Shown piece by piece: positions 19,434-26,023 of a DNA stretch of 40,433 nucleotides. The position numbers and the translations under genes are program-made. Position 1 is the first letter of the stretch. Every line of letters starts with the position of its first letter. The stretch covers positions 1-40,433 of the forward strand of contig NZ_JADDJF010000029.1 in the NCBI RefSeq assembly GCF_017811755.1, given 5' to 3'. The notes under the pieces are model-generated. The model made no database searches. It saw only the letters and a program-made list of their open reading frames with translations, and was not told the origin of the DNA. Source of the DNA: Pararhodobacter sp. SW119 (lineage in GTDB: Bacteria > Pseudomonadota > Alphaproteobacteria > Rhodobacterales > Rhodobacteraceae).

Positions 19434-20246
19434 ATGACCGCCACCCTCTCCGGCAAGACAGCGATCGTCACCGGTGCCGCCGCCGGCATCGGGCACGCCA
19501 TCGCGCGCCACTTTCTGGACGCCGGCGCCAATGTCGTGCTCGCCGACATGAGCGACAAGCGCCTGAAAGCCGGCTGCGACGACCTCAGCGACCATGAGAA
19601 CGCGCTGCTCTTCTCGGGCGATCTGCGCGAACGTCTGACGGTGGCGAATCTGCTGTCGGCCAGCATCGACGCCTTTGGGCGGATCGACGTGCTGGTCAAT
19701 GCCGCGCGCGCCTTCATGACCACCGACCCACTCGACCCCGCCGACGAATCGGTGGACGAGGCGCTGGCGCAGAACCTGATGGTCGCGCTGCGCGTGTCGC
19801 AGGCCGTGGCGCGACGGATGATCACCCAGGCCGAGGCCGAGGACGAGAGCCACCGCCGCGGCCCCGCCGGCTCCATCGTCAACTTCAGCGCCATCGCCGC
19901 GCACCGCGCCCAGCCCGAGCTTCTGGGCTATTCGATCAGCACCGCGGCCGCCGAACAGATGACCCGCTCGCTGGCCGTGTCGCTGGCCCCGCACCACATC
20001 CGGGTGAACGCGCTGGCCATCGGCTCGGTGATGAGTGCGAGCCTGAAGGACCGGATGGCCGACCATCCCGACTACCGCGACCGGATCATCAAGGGCACGC
20101 CCCTGCGCCGCATCGGCACGGCGTCCGAGGTGGCTGCGGCCGCGCAGTTCCTCGCCTCCGATGCCGCTTCCTTCATCACCGGGCAGGTGCTGGTCGTCGA
20201 CGGCGGGCGCACGCTGATCGACCCGGTCCAGACCCCGGCGCACTAG
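19434..20246 (+). CDS. SDR-family protein lacking the catalytic lysine
   Basis: This has the Rossmann fold of a short-chain dehydrogenase/reductase, 270 residues. The nucleotide loop is TGAAAGIG (13-20), and N114, S152 (in VNFSAIAA) and Y166 are in the expected places. The catalytic YxxxK motif reads YSIST (166-170), so Thr170 replaces the lysine that lowers the Tyr pKa and holds the ribose. The NNAG-type motif reads VNAA. The C-terminal signature GQVLVVDGGRTL is normal. The protein may bind NAD(P) without classical oxidoreductase activity, or have another role. AAGGG lies eight bases before the ATG. Its gene follows the RsmC-like gene by 17 bp and converges with dgkA. Confidence 0.88.
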   Translation: MTATLSGKTAIVTGAAAGIGHAIARHFLDAGANVVLADMSDKRLKAGCDDLSDHENALLFSGDLRERLTVANLLSASIDAFGRIDVLVNAARAFMTTDPLDPADESVDEALAQNLMVALRVSQAVARRMITQAEAEDESHRRGPAGSIVNFSAIAAHRAQPELLGYSISTAAAEQMTRSLAVSLAPHHIRVNALAIGSVMSASLKDRMADHPDYRDRIIKGTPLRRIGTASEVAAAAQFLASDAASFITGQVLVVDGGRTLIDPVQTPAH

Positions 20247-20286
20247 GCGCCGCAGCCGGGCTCGGGTTCCGCTGGGGCGGGGCGGG

Positions 20287-20661
20287 TCAGCCGACCGCCA
20301 GCCGCCAAAGCACGACGATCCACGCTACCCCCGCGGCAATCGCTGTCAGCGCCACACCGGCGCTGCCGCAATCCTTGGCCATCGCCGCCAGCGGGTGGCG
20401 CGCGGTCGAGATGTAGTTGATCGCCGTCTCGATCGCGGTGTTGAGCAGCTCGGCGGCCAGAATCAGGATCCCCAGCGCCAGGATCAGCGCCCGCTCGCCC
20501 GGGGTCAGCGGCAGCGTCAGCGCCAGCGCCGCCGAGATCAGGTTCGCCGCCGTCCATTGCCTGAGCGATTTCTGCGTGGCCCAGGCCGCGCGCCAGCCCG
20601 CCCAGGACCAGACCACGGTCAGCGCGATGCGCCGCACCTCGGCGCCCAGCCAACCCAGCAT
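20287..20661 (-). CDS. dgkA: Diacylglycerol kinase (DgkA type)
   Basis: This is a small integral inner-membrane kinase that phosphorylates diacylglycerol and so recycles it in membrane-derived lipid turnover. The 124-residue protein has an amphipathic N-terminus (GWRAAWATQKSLRQW), three membrane helices (about 38-58, 60-80 and 100-120) and the family signature ELLNTAIETAINYIS in the second helix region, followed by MAKDCGSAGVAL. The ATG at 20661 has GGAGGGGGCG directly before it, a strong ribosome-binding site, and it sets the N-terminus. The upstream open frame to 20688 is rejected. Confidence 0.9.
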   Translation of the reverse strand: MLGWLGAEVRRIALTVVWSWAGWRAAWATQKSLRQWTAANLISAALALTLPLTPGERALILALGILILAAELLNTAIETAINYISTARHPLAAMAKDCGSAGVALTAIAAGVAWIVVLWRLAVG

Positions 20662-21003
20662 CGCCCCCTCCCTCGATCGTCGGCACAAGGCTAGATCAAG
20701 CCGCCGAATGGGGGAATTGGCAATCGCACTTCCGGCCGCTGCCGAAGGCGCGGTCCCGCGGGTGAAGGGCGCTGGCGTCGGATGCCCGGCAAACGATCCG
20801 GTGCAATTGGGCGCCGGCCGGCTTCTTCCCCCGGCCTTGCGGCATCGGGGGCCAAAAGTTTCGTTGCGGTTAACGGCGCTGATTGTCTACGGGGAATCAA
20901 TAACCTGAAAGAACGTGCGCATGCGCACGGTCCCGCTTGCGACGCGCAGCGGAAGCTGCCGGCAGTGAAGGGCGGAAAAACCGACCGCGTCCGTCACGGC
21001 CTG
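20662..21003. other. Intergenic stretch between dgkA and ubiK
   Basis: No gene is supported in these 342 bases. They hold copy B of the two-copy element (20853-20930), with a TGATT...AATCA inverted repeat (about 20880-20899) inside it and a perfect CGTGCGCATGCGCACG dyad at its end. Frames open across this stretch on the plus strand only extend lgt and lack coding character. Confidence 0.5.
20853..20930 (+). repeat. Two-copy intergenic element, copy B
   Basis: AGTTTCGTTGCGGTTAACGG followed by C starts at 20857. It continues with ATTGTCT and ends in the perfect 16-bp dyad CGTGCGCATGCGCACG (20914-20929), whose GCATGC core begins 62 bases after AGTTTC. The same arrangement occurs on the minus strand at 6309-6388. 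No plus-strand gene follows before ubiK, which reads the other way. Confidence 0.6.
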
Positions 21004-21255
21004 TCAGTCGGCCTTGCTCTTGCCTTCCAGCGCCTCGATCCGCGCCTTCAGGGCGGTGTTTTCCTCGCGCGCCTTCTGCGCCATCGCGCGCACCGCGTCG
21101 AATTCCTCGCGCGTGACGAAGTCGCGGTCCGCCAGCCAGCGGTCCATCATCGACTTCAGCGCCGTCTCGGCCTCGGCGCGCGCGCCCTGCGCCACGCCCA
21201 TCGCATTCGTCGCCAGCTTGGACAGATCGTCAAAGAACTTGTTTCCGGGCTGCAT
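21004..21255 (-). CDS. ubiK: Ubiquinone biosynthesis accessory factor UbiK
   Basis: This is a small protein of the UbiK/BMFP family, which helps the aerobic ubiquinone biosynthesis complex together with UbiJ and other Ubi proteins. The 83-residue product begins MQPGNKFFDDLSKLATNAMG. It has an amphipathic N-terminal helix and ends in a coiled coil (FDAVRAMAQKAREENTALKARIEALE), as expected for the family. AAGGAG lies eight bases before the ATG at 21255. It diverges from lgt, an arrangement common in Rhodobacteraceae. Confidence 0.88.
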   Translation of the reverse strand: MQPGNKFFDDLSKLATNAMGVAQGARAEAETALKSMMDRWLADRDFVTREEFDAVRAMAQKAREENTALKARIEALEGKSKAD

Positions 21256-21363
21256 TCTCGCGCTCCTTGGGTTTTGGCCAATATGTGTGCGGGCGGGCCG
21301 TTGCACAAGGTTGACTTCGTACCCCCCGCGCGGGAAAGACGGGCCGCACTGGCCGGAGCCCGC

Positions 21364-22248
21364 ATGTACGCCATCCCCTTCCCGCCGCTCTCGCCCGAGA
21401 TCTTCGAGATTGACCTCGGCGGTTTTTCCTTTGCTCTGCGCTGGTACGCGCTGGCCTATCTGGCGGGCTTCCTGATCGGCTGGCGGCTGATCGTGGCGGC
21501 GCTGCGGCGTCCCGCGCTCTGGCCCGGCGGTACCGCGCCGATGGCCCCCGCGGCGGTCGAGAACCTGCTCGCCTGGATCATCGTCGGCGTCATCCTCGGC
21601 GGGCGGCTGGGGTTTGTCCTCTTCTACCAGCCCGGCCATTACCTCGCGAACCCCACCGACATCCTGCGCGTGTGGGAGGGGGGGATGTCCTTTCACGGCG
21701 GGCTTCTGGGCGCGGCGGCGGCCGGGTTCCTGTTCGCGCGCCGGCAAGGCATTGCCCCCCCGGCGATTTCCGACGCGATGGCGATGGTCGTGCCTGTCGG
21801 TCTGGGGCTCGGCCGCATTTCCAACTTCATCAACGCCGAACTCTGGGGCCGCCCGACGGACATGCCCTGGGGCGTCCTTTTCCCCGGCCACGGTGCGATC
21901 TGCCCGCTCGACTGGACCGGCCCCTGCGCGCGCCACCCGACCCAGCTTTACGAGGCCGCGCTCGAAGGGCTGCTGCTGGGCCTGATCGTCTGGTATCTGG
22001 TCAGCCGCCGCGACGCCCTGCGCTTTCCCTGGGCGATCACCGGCACCTTCTTCGCCGTCTACGGCGCGGCTCGGTTCCTGGTGGAATTCTGGCGCGTGCC
22101 CGACCCGCAATTCCTCGCCCGCCACCCGCAGGGGCACGTGCTGTCGCTGGGCGAATTCGGCGTGACCATGGGCCAACTTCTCAGCCTGCCGATGTTGCTG
22201 GCGGGGCTGGCGCTGATCGCCTTTGCGCGGGCGCGCGGGCGACAATGA
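21364..22248 (+). CDS. lgt: Prolipoprotein diacylglyceryl transferase
   Basis: Lgt is the inner-membrane enzyme that transfers diacylglyceryl from phosphatidylglycerol to the lipobox cysteine of prolipoproteins. The 294-residue product has about seven membrane helices and the family signature GLGLGRISNFINAELWGRP, with the essential Arg-Asn residues, preceded by MSFHGGLLGA and followed by RHPTQLYEA. GGAG lies five bases before the ATG at 21364. The stop overlaps the next start in ATGA (22245-22248), so translation of the methyltransferase gene is coupled. The frame is open far upstream, but this lacks coding character. Confidence 0.95.
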   Translation: MYAIPFPPLSPEIFEIDLGGFSFALRWYALAYLAGFLIGWRLIVAALRRPALWPGGTAPMAPAAVENLLAWIIVGVILGGRLGFVLFYQPGHYLANPTDILRVWEGGMSFHGGLLGAAAAGFLFARRQGIAPPAISDAMAMVVPVGLGLGRISNFINAELWGRPTDMPWGVLFPGHGAICPLDWTGPCARHPTQLYEAALEGLLLGLIVWYLVSRRDALRFPWAITGTFFAVYGAARFLVEFWRVPDPQFLARHPQGHVLSLGEFGVTMGQLLSLPMLLAGLALIAFARARGRQ

Positions 22249-23354
22249 CGCCGCTGGCCGACCGCCTTGCGGCGCGCATCGCCGCCACCGGGCCGATGAC
22301 CCTGGCCGAGTATATGCTGGAATGCCTGCTCGACCCGCAGCAGGGCTACTACGCCACGCGCGACCCGCTGGGCGCGGCCGGCGATTTCACCACCGCACCC
22401 GAGATCAGCCAGATTTTCGGCGAACTGGCGGGCCTCAGCCTCGCGCAAAGCTGGCTGGACCAGGGGGCACCCGCGCCCTTCGCGCTGGCCGAACTGGGAC
22501 CGGGGCGCGGCACGCTGATGGCCGATATCTGGCGCGCCGCGACGATCGTGCCGGGCTTCCACGCCGCCGCGCATATTCATCTGGTCGAGGCCTCGGACCC
22601 CCTGCGCGCCGCGCAGGCGCGCGCGCTGCGCGGCCTTCCCGTCATCTGGCACGCCCGCGCCGACGATCTGCCCGACGCCCCGCTCTGGCTGATCGCCAAC
22701 GAATTTTTCGACGCCCTGCCGATCCGCCAGTTCCAGCGCGCGGGTCCGGCCTGGCGCGAACGCGTCGTCGGCCTGCAGGGCGGACGGCTGGCCATCGGCC
22801 TGACCGATCCCGCGCCGCGCCCCGACCTGGCCGACCGGCTGACCGACACACCCGAGAGCGGCATTGTCGAGTTGCGCCCCGCCGCCGAGCCGGTCATGGC
22901 CGCGATCGAGGCGCGGATTGCCACCCGCGGCGGCGCCGCCGTCCTGATCGACTACGGCGACTGGGGCAGCCGCGGTGACACGTTCCAGGCGCTGCGCGGC
23001 CATGCCTTTGCCGACCCCTTCGCCGATCCGGGGCAGGCCGACCTGACCGCGCATGTCGATTTCGCCGCGCTCGCCCGCGCCGCGCCCGCCCTGCACGCCA
23101 GCTGCCTGACCCCGCAGGGCGTCTGGCTCGACCGCCTGGGAATCAGGCAGCGCACCGCGCGGCTGGGGCACAGCTTGCAGGGCAGCGCCCGCGCGGCGCA
23201 TGATGCCGCGACTCATCGCTTGACCGACGGGGCGGAAATGGGAAACCTGTTCAAGGTCCTCGCCCTGGTTCAGGTCGGCGCACCGATGCCACCCGGCCTG
23301 GAACCGGGGCCGGAGCCGGACCGGGTCCGAGAAACGCAGAAAGCGGGCGGATGA
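22245..23354 (+). CDS. MidA/NDUFAF7-like SAM-dependent methyltransferase
   Basis: This protein of the COG1565 family has 369 residues. The mitochondrial member (NDUFAF7/MidA) methylates an arginine of the complex I subunit NDUFS2, so a respiratory complex I role is possible in this bacterium. Seen are TLAEYMLECLLDPQQGYYAT, GDFTTAPEISQIFGELAG, the SAM loop ELGPGRGTLMAD (about 88-99), the conserved NEFFDALPIRQF and LIDYGDWGS. Start and stop overlap lgt and pgeF respectively by ATGA, making a three-gene operon. The last 20 or so residues are a variable Pro/Glu tail. Confidence 0.9.
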   Translation: MTPLADRLAARIAATGPMTLAEYMLECLLDPQQGYYATRDPLGAAGDFTTAPEISQIFGELAGLSLAQSWLDQGAPAPFALAELGPGRGTLMADIWRAATIVPGFHAAAHIHLVEASDPLRAAQARALRGLPVIWHARADDLPDAPLWLIANEFFDALPIRQFQRAGPAWRERVVGLQGGRLAIGLTDPAPRPDLADRLTDTPESGIVELRPAAEPVMAAIEARIATRGGAAVLIDYGDWGSRGDTFQALRGHAFADPFADPGQADLTAHVDFAALARAAPALHASCLTPQGVWLDRLGIRQRTARLGHSLQGSARAAHDAATHRLTDGAEMGNLFKVLALVQVGAPMPPGLEPGPEPDRVRETQKAGG

Positions 23355-24118
23355 CACTGGAAATCCTCATCTCCGACACGCTCACCCCCTTGCGGCACGG
23401 GTTCTTCACCCGGCGCGGGGGGGCGTCCTCGGGGGTTTTCCAGGGGCTCAACTGCGGCAACGGCTCGTCCGACCAGACCGATGTGGTGTCGATCAACCGC
23501 GCGCGCGTGGCGCAGGCGCTCGACGTGCCGCCCGCCGCGCTGGTCAGCGCGAATCAGGTGCATTCGGCCGATGTCCTGACCGTCGAGGACATTGTCGACG
23601 GCACCGCCGGCACGCTGGGGCGGGGCGATGCGCTGGTCACCGCGTCGCCGGGGGTCGCGCTCAGCGTGCTGACCGCCGACTGCATGCCGGTGCTGCTGGC
23701 CGACCACGACGCCGGTGTGATCGGCGCGGTCCATGCCGGCTGGCGCGGCGCGCTGGCCGGCGTGCTGGAAGCCACGCTCGACGCGATGGAGGATCTGGGC
23801 GCCGCGCGCGACGACATCGCCGCCGTCATCGGCCCCTGCATCAGCCAGCGCGCCTATGAGGTCGGGCCGGAATTCCTGGAAACCTTTTTGGCCGAGGAAG
23901 CCGGCTATGACCGCTTCTTCACCGCCGGGCCGGGTGATCGCTACCTGTTCGACCTGCCGGGCTTCGGACTGAAACGCCTGCGCGATGCCGGCGTCGGCCA
24001 TGCCGAATGGACGCGCCACTGCACCCATTCGCAACCCGACCTCTTCTATTCCTACCGCCGCGCGATGCAGATGGGCCAGGCCGACTACGGCCGCCTGATC
24101 TCGGCCATCCGGCTCTGA
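23351..24118 (+). CDS. pgeF: Peptidoglycan editing factor PgeF (laccase-domain protein)
   Basis: This is a cytoplasmic DUF152/laccase-domain protein. Known members remove wrongly incorporated L-Ser from peptidoglycan precursors; older annotations call them polyphenol oxidase. The 255-residue product has the metal-site residues H71 (ANQVHSADV), C111 (LTADCMPVLL) and H128 (AVHAGWRGAL), plus GPCISQRAYEVG and THSQPDLFYSYRR. The start overlaps the stop of the methyltransferase gene by ATGA. It ends the lgt operon and converges with the GntR gene, 19 bp between stops. Confidence 0.92.
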   Translation: MTLEILISDTLTPLRHGFFTRRGGASSGVFQGLNCGNGSSDQTDVVSINRARVAQALDVPPAALVSANQVHSADVLTVEDIVDGTAGTLGRGDALVTASPGVALSVLTADCMPVLLADHDAGVIGAVHAGWRGALAGVLEATLDAMEDLGAARDDIAAVIGPCISQRAYEVGPEFLETFLAEEAGYDRFFTAGPGDRYLFDLPGFGLKRLRDAGVGHAEWTRHCTHSQPDLFYSYRRAMQMGQADYGRLISAIRL

Positions 24119-24137
24119 TCCGCGCCGCACGCGTGCC

Positions 24138-24908
24138 TCAGCGCCGGTTTCCCTCGGGCAGGAAGCGGCGGGTGACGGCGGCCTCGCGGGTGTGCATCAG
24201 GCCGTGCGCGGTGGCCATGTGCGCCGCCATCAGCGCCCGCGCCCGCGGCCCGTCGCCGTCGCGCAGCGCCTCGATCAACCGTCGCTGGTAGGCCAGGCCC
24301 GAGGTCCACAACTCCGGGTCGGTGGGGCTATGCAGGCCACGCGTCACCGTCACCTCGCTCAGGAGTTCGGCCAGAAAGCGGATCACGAAGCGCAGCAGCG
24401 GGTTTTCGGACAGCGCTGCCAGTTCGGCGTGGAACCGCAGCGAGGCCGCATGCCGCGCCGCCTCACCCTCGGCGCTGGCGGCGGGAGGGGCGCTTTCGGC
24501 CAGCGTTCCCTCCAGCTCGGCCAGTTGCGCCGGGCTCAGACGCCCGGCCAGGCTTTCGGCCAGTTCCGGCTCCAGCGCGCTGCGCAACTGGTAGATGTCG
24601 TCGATCGTCGGGTTGGCGAAGTAGACGTAGTTGCCCAGTAGCGCCGCCGCCCGCCCCTCGGACACCTGGTGGACGAAGACGCCGCCGCCCGGCCCGGTGC
24701 GCGACTTGACCAGCCCCTGCGCCTCCAGCAGCCGGATCGCCTCGCGGATGGTGCCCTTGGCCATGGCGAAGCGGCGGATCAGCTCGGTTTCCGAGGGCAG
24801 CCGGTGGCCGGGCTGCAAGCCCTCGTCCATGACCCACTGCTTGATCGCCTCGGCCACCTTCTGCGGGCGCGACAGCCGGGTTTCAGAGCGGATGGTGGCA
24901 GGCGGCAA
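24138..24908 (-). CDS. FadR-type GntR transcriptional regulator
   Basis: This DNA-binding regulator has 256 residues, with an N-terminal winged helix (about 12-80: KVAEAIKQWVMDEGLQPG, LPSETELIRRFAMAKGTIRE, then GLVKSRTGPGGGVFV) and a C-terminal all-helical FCD ligand-binding domain (about 105-235, with EPELAE and HAELAALSENPLL). The start is a TTG: the frame has no suitable ATG, and GAGGGAGA lies about five bases before it. The start overlaps the end of the ABC ATPase gene by 26 bp, so it is translated from the transporter mRNA. It most likely senses the transported compound or its breakdown product and controls the cluster, perhaps at the palindrome near 30597. Confidence 0.9.
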   Translation of the reverse strand: MPPATIRSETRLSRPQKVAEAIKQWVMDEGLQPGHRLPSETELIRRFAMAKGTIREAIRLLEAQGLVKSRTGPGGGVFVHQVSEGRAAALLGNYVYFANPTIDDIYQLRSALEPELAESLAGRLSPAQLAELEGTLAESAPPAASAEGEAARHAASLRFHAELAALSENPLLRFVIRFLAELLSEVTVTRGLHSPTDPELWTSGLAYQRRLIEALRDGDGPRARALMAAHMATAHGLMHTREAAVTRRFLPEGNRR

Positions 24909-25830
24909 GCTGGTCTCCCTCGATCGGGCGCAGCTCCGGCCGCTCTACCCGGCAGCGGTCGCTGGCGCGCGGGCAGCGGCTGGCGAAGGCGCAACCGGGC
25001 GGCGGGTTTATCGGGTCCGGCAGTTCCCCCTGCGCGCCGCCGCCAATGGCGCGGCCGACCTGCGGCGCGCTGTCGGCCAGAAGCTGCGTGTAGGGGTGGC
25101 GCGGCCGGGCAAAGACCCGCGCCGCCGGCCCGCTTTCGACCACCGCGCCGAAATAGAGCACCATGATCCGGTCGCTCACCGCTTCGACCACCGCCAGGTC
25201 GTGGCTGATGAAGAGGTAGGTCAGCCCGAATTCCGCCTTCAGGTCCGCCAGCAGGTTCAGCACCTGCGCCTGCACGCTGACATCCAGCGCCGAGACCGGC
25301 TCATCGAGGATCAGGATGCGCGCCGCAGCCGCCAGCGCCCGTGCGATGCCGATCCGCTGCGCCTGCCCGCCGGAAAACTCGTGCGGATAACGCTCGAGGA
25401 ATTCGGGCCGCAGGTTCACCGCCGCGAAGATCTCGTCGATGCGCGCGCGGCGCGCGGCGCGGTCCAGCCCGTGCAGATGGATCAGCGGCACCTCTAGGAT
25501 CTGACGGATGGTCTTGCGCGGGTTCAGGCTGCTGACCGGGTCCTGAAAGACATACTGGATGCGCCGCCCGAAGGCCGCGGGGTCGGCGCGGTCCACGCCT
25601 TCGCCCTCAATCTCGATCCGTCCGGCGGTCGGCGGTTGCAGCCCCACCAGCATCCGCGCCAGCGTGGATTTGCCGCAACCCGACTCGCCCACGATCCCCA
25701 GCGTCTCGCCCGTCGCTACCTCGAAACTGGTCGGATGCACCGCGCGCAGCACCGCCCGCGGCCGGCCGAAGAGCGATTTCCCCGCGGGGAAATCGCAGGC
25801 CAGCCCCTCGGTCCGCAACGCGACGGTCAC
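24883..25830 (-). CDS. Oligopeptide/dipeptide ABC transporter ATPase (DppF/OppF type)
   Basis: This is one of the two ATPase subunits of a peptide-type importer, 315 residues. It has Walker A GESGCGKST, a Q-loop (IQYVFQDPVSSLNPR), the signature FSGGQAQR, Walker B ILILDEPVSALD and the switch His in FISHD, then the OppF-type C-terminal extension with GCAFASRCPRASDRC, a probable Fe-S or structural cysteine segment. The GTG at 25830 is the start because GGAGG lies seven bases before it; the frame open to 25884 starts inside the palindrome region. One of the palindromes (25773-25796) is in the coding sequence and encodes DFPAGKS. The preceding ATPase fusion ends 193 bp upstream, an unusually long gap for this operon. 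Confidence 0.92.
   Translation of the reverse strand: MTVALRTEGLACDFPAGKSLFGRPRAVLRAVHPTSFEVATGETLGIVGESGCGKSTLARMLVGLQPPTAGRIEIEGEGVDRADPAAFGRRIQYVFQDPVSSLNPRKTIRQILEVPLIHLHGLDRAARRARIDEIFAAVNLRPEFLERYPHEFSGGQAQRIGIARALAAAARILILDEPVSALDVSVQAQVLNLLADLKAEFGLTYLFISHDLAVVEAVSDRIMVLYFGAVVESGPAARVFARPRHPYTQLLADSAPQVGRAIGGGAQGELPDPINPPPGCAFASRCPRASDRCRVERPELRPIEGDQLAACHHPL
25773..25796. repeat. Palindrome copy 1 (inside dppF-like coding sequence)
   Basis: This is a perfect 24-bp palindrome: GCG, then the 18-bp core ATTTCCCCGCGGGGAAAT, then CGC. It lies about 34 bp inside the ATPase gene and encodes DFPAGKS in that frame. Confidence 0.9.
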
Positions 25831-25882
25831 GACCCAACCTCCGCGCGCGTCGCGGGCCGGTCCGCACCAAAGGCCCGCGCGC

Positions 25883-25900
25883 ATTTCCCCGCGGGGAAAT
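25883..25900. repeat. Palindrome copy 2
   Basis: This is the exact 18-bp core palindrome ATTTCCCCGCGGGGAAAT in the gap before the dppF-like gene. Its centre is 107 bp from copy 1 and 39 bp from copy 3. Confidence 0.9.
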
Positions 25901-25918
25901 CACGCCCCCCCAGAAGCC

Positions 25919-25942
25919 CCAATTTCCCCGCGGGGAAATTGG
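25919..25942. repeat. Palindrome copy 3
   Basis: This perfect 24-bp palindrome is CCA plus the core (ATTTCCCCGCGGGGAAAT) plus TGG. Its flanks differ from those of copy 1 but are again complementary to each other. Confidence 0.9.
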
Positions 25943-25958
25943 TGACCGCATGCCGGCT

Positions 25959-25978
25959 GATTTCCCCGCGGGGAAGTC
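25959..25978. repeat. Palindrome copy 4
   Basis: GATTTCCCCGCGGGGAAGTC is a 20-bp dyad with a single G-T type mismatch. Its centre is 38 bp from that of copy 3. It is the copy nearest to the upstream fusion gene, 46 bp from that gene's stop codon. Confidence 0.85.
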
Positions 25979-26023
25979 GCGGCGGGGCCGTCCGGACCGC
26001 AACCCTCGTGCGGCGCGCGTGTC

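Noticed and set aside
20782-21363. N-terminal extension of lgt
   Set aside because: The extra 194 residues run antisense through ubiK and the intergenic element, and the ATG at 21364 has a good ribosome-binding site and starts the normal protein.
25773-25978. CRISPR array
   Set aside because: The repeats are self-complementary, have unequal spacing (107, 39, 38) and no cas genes are near.
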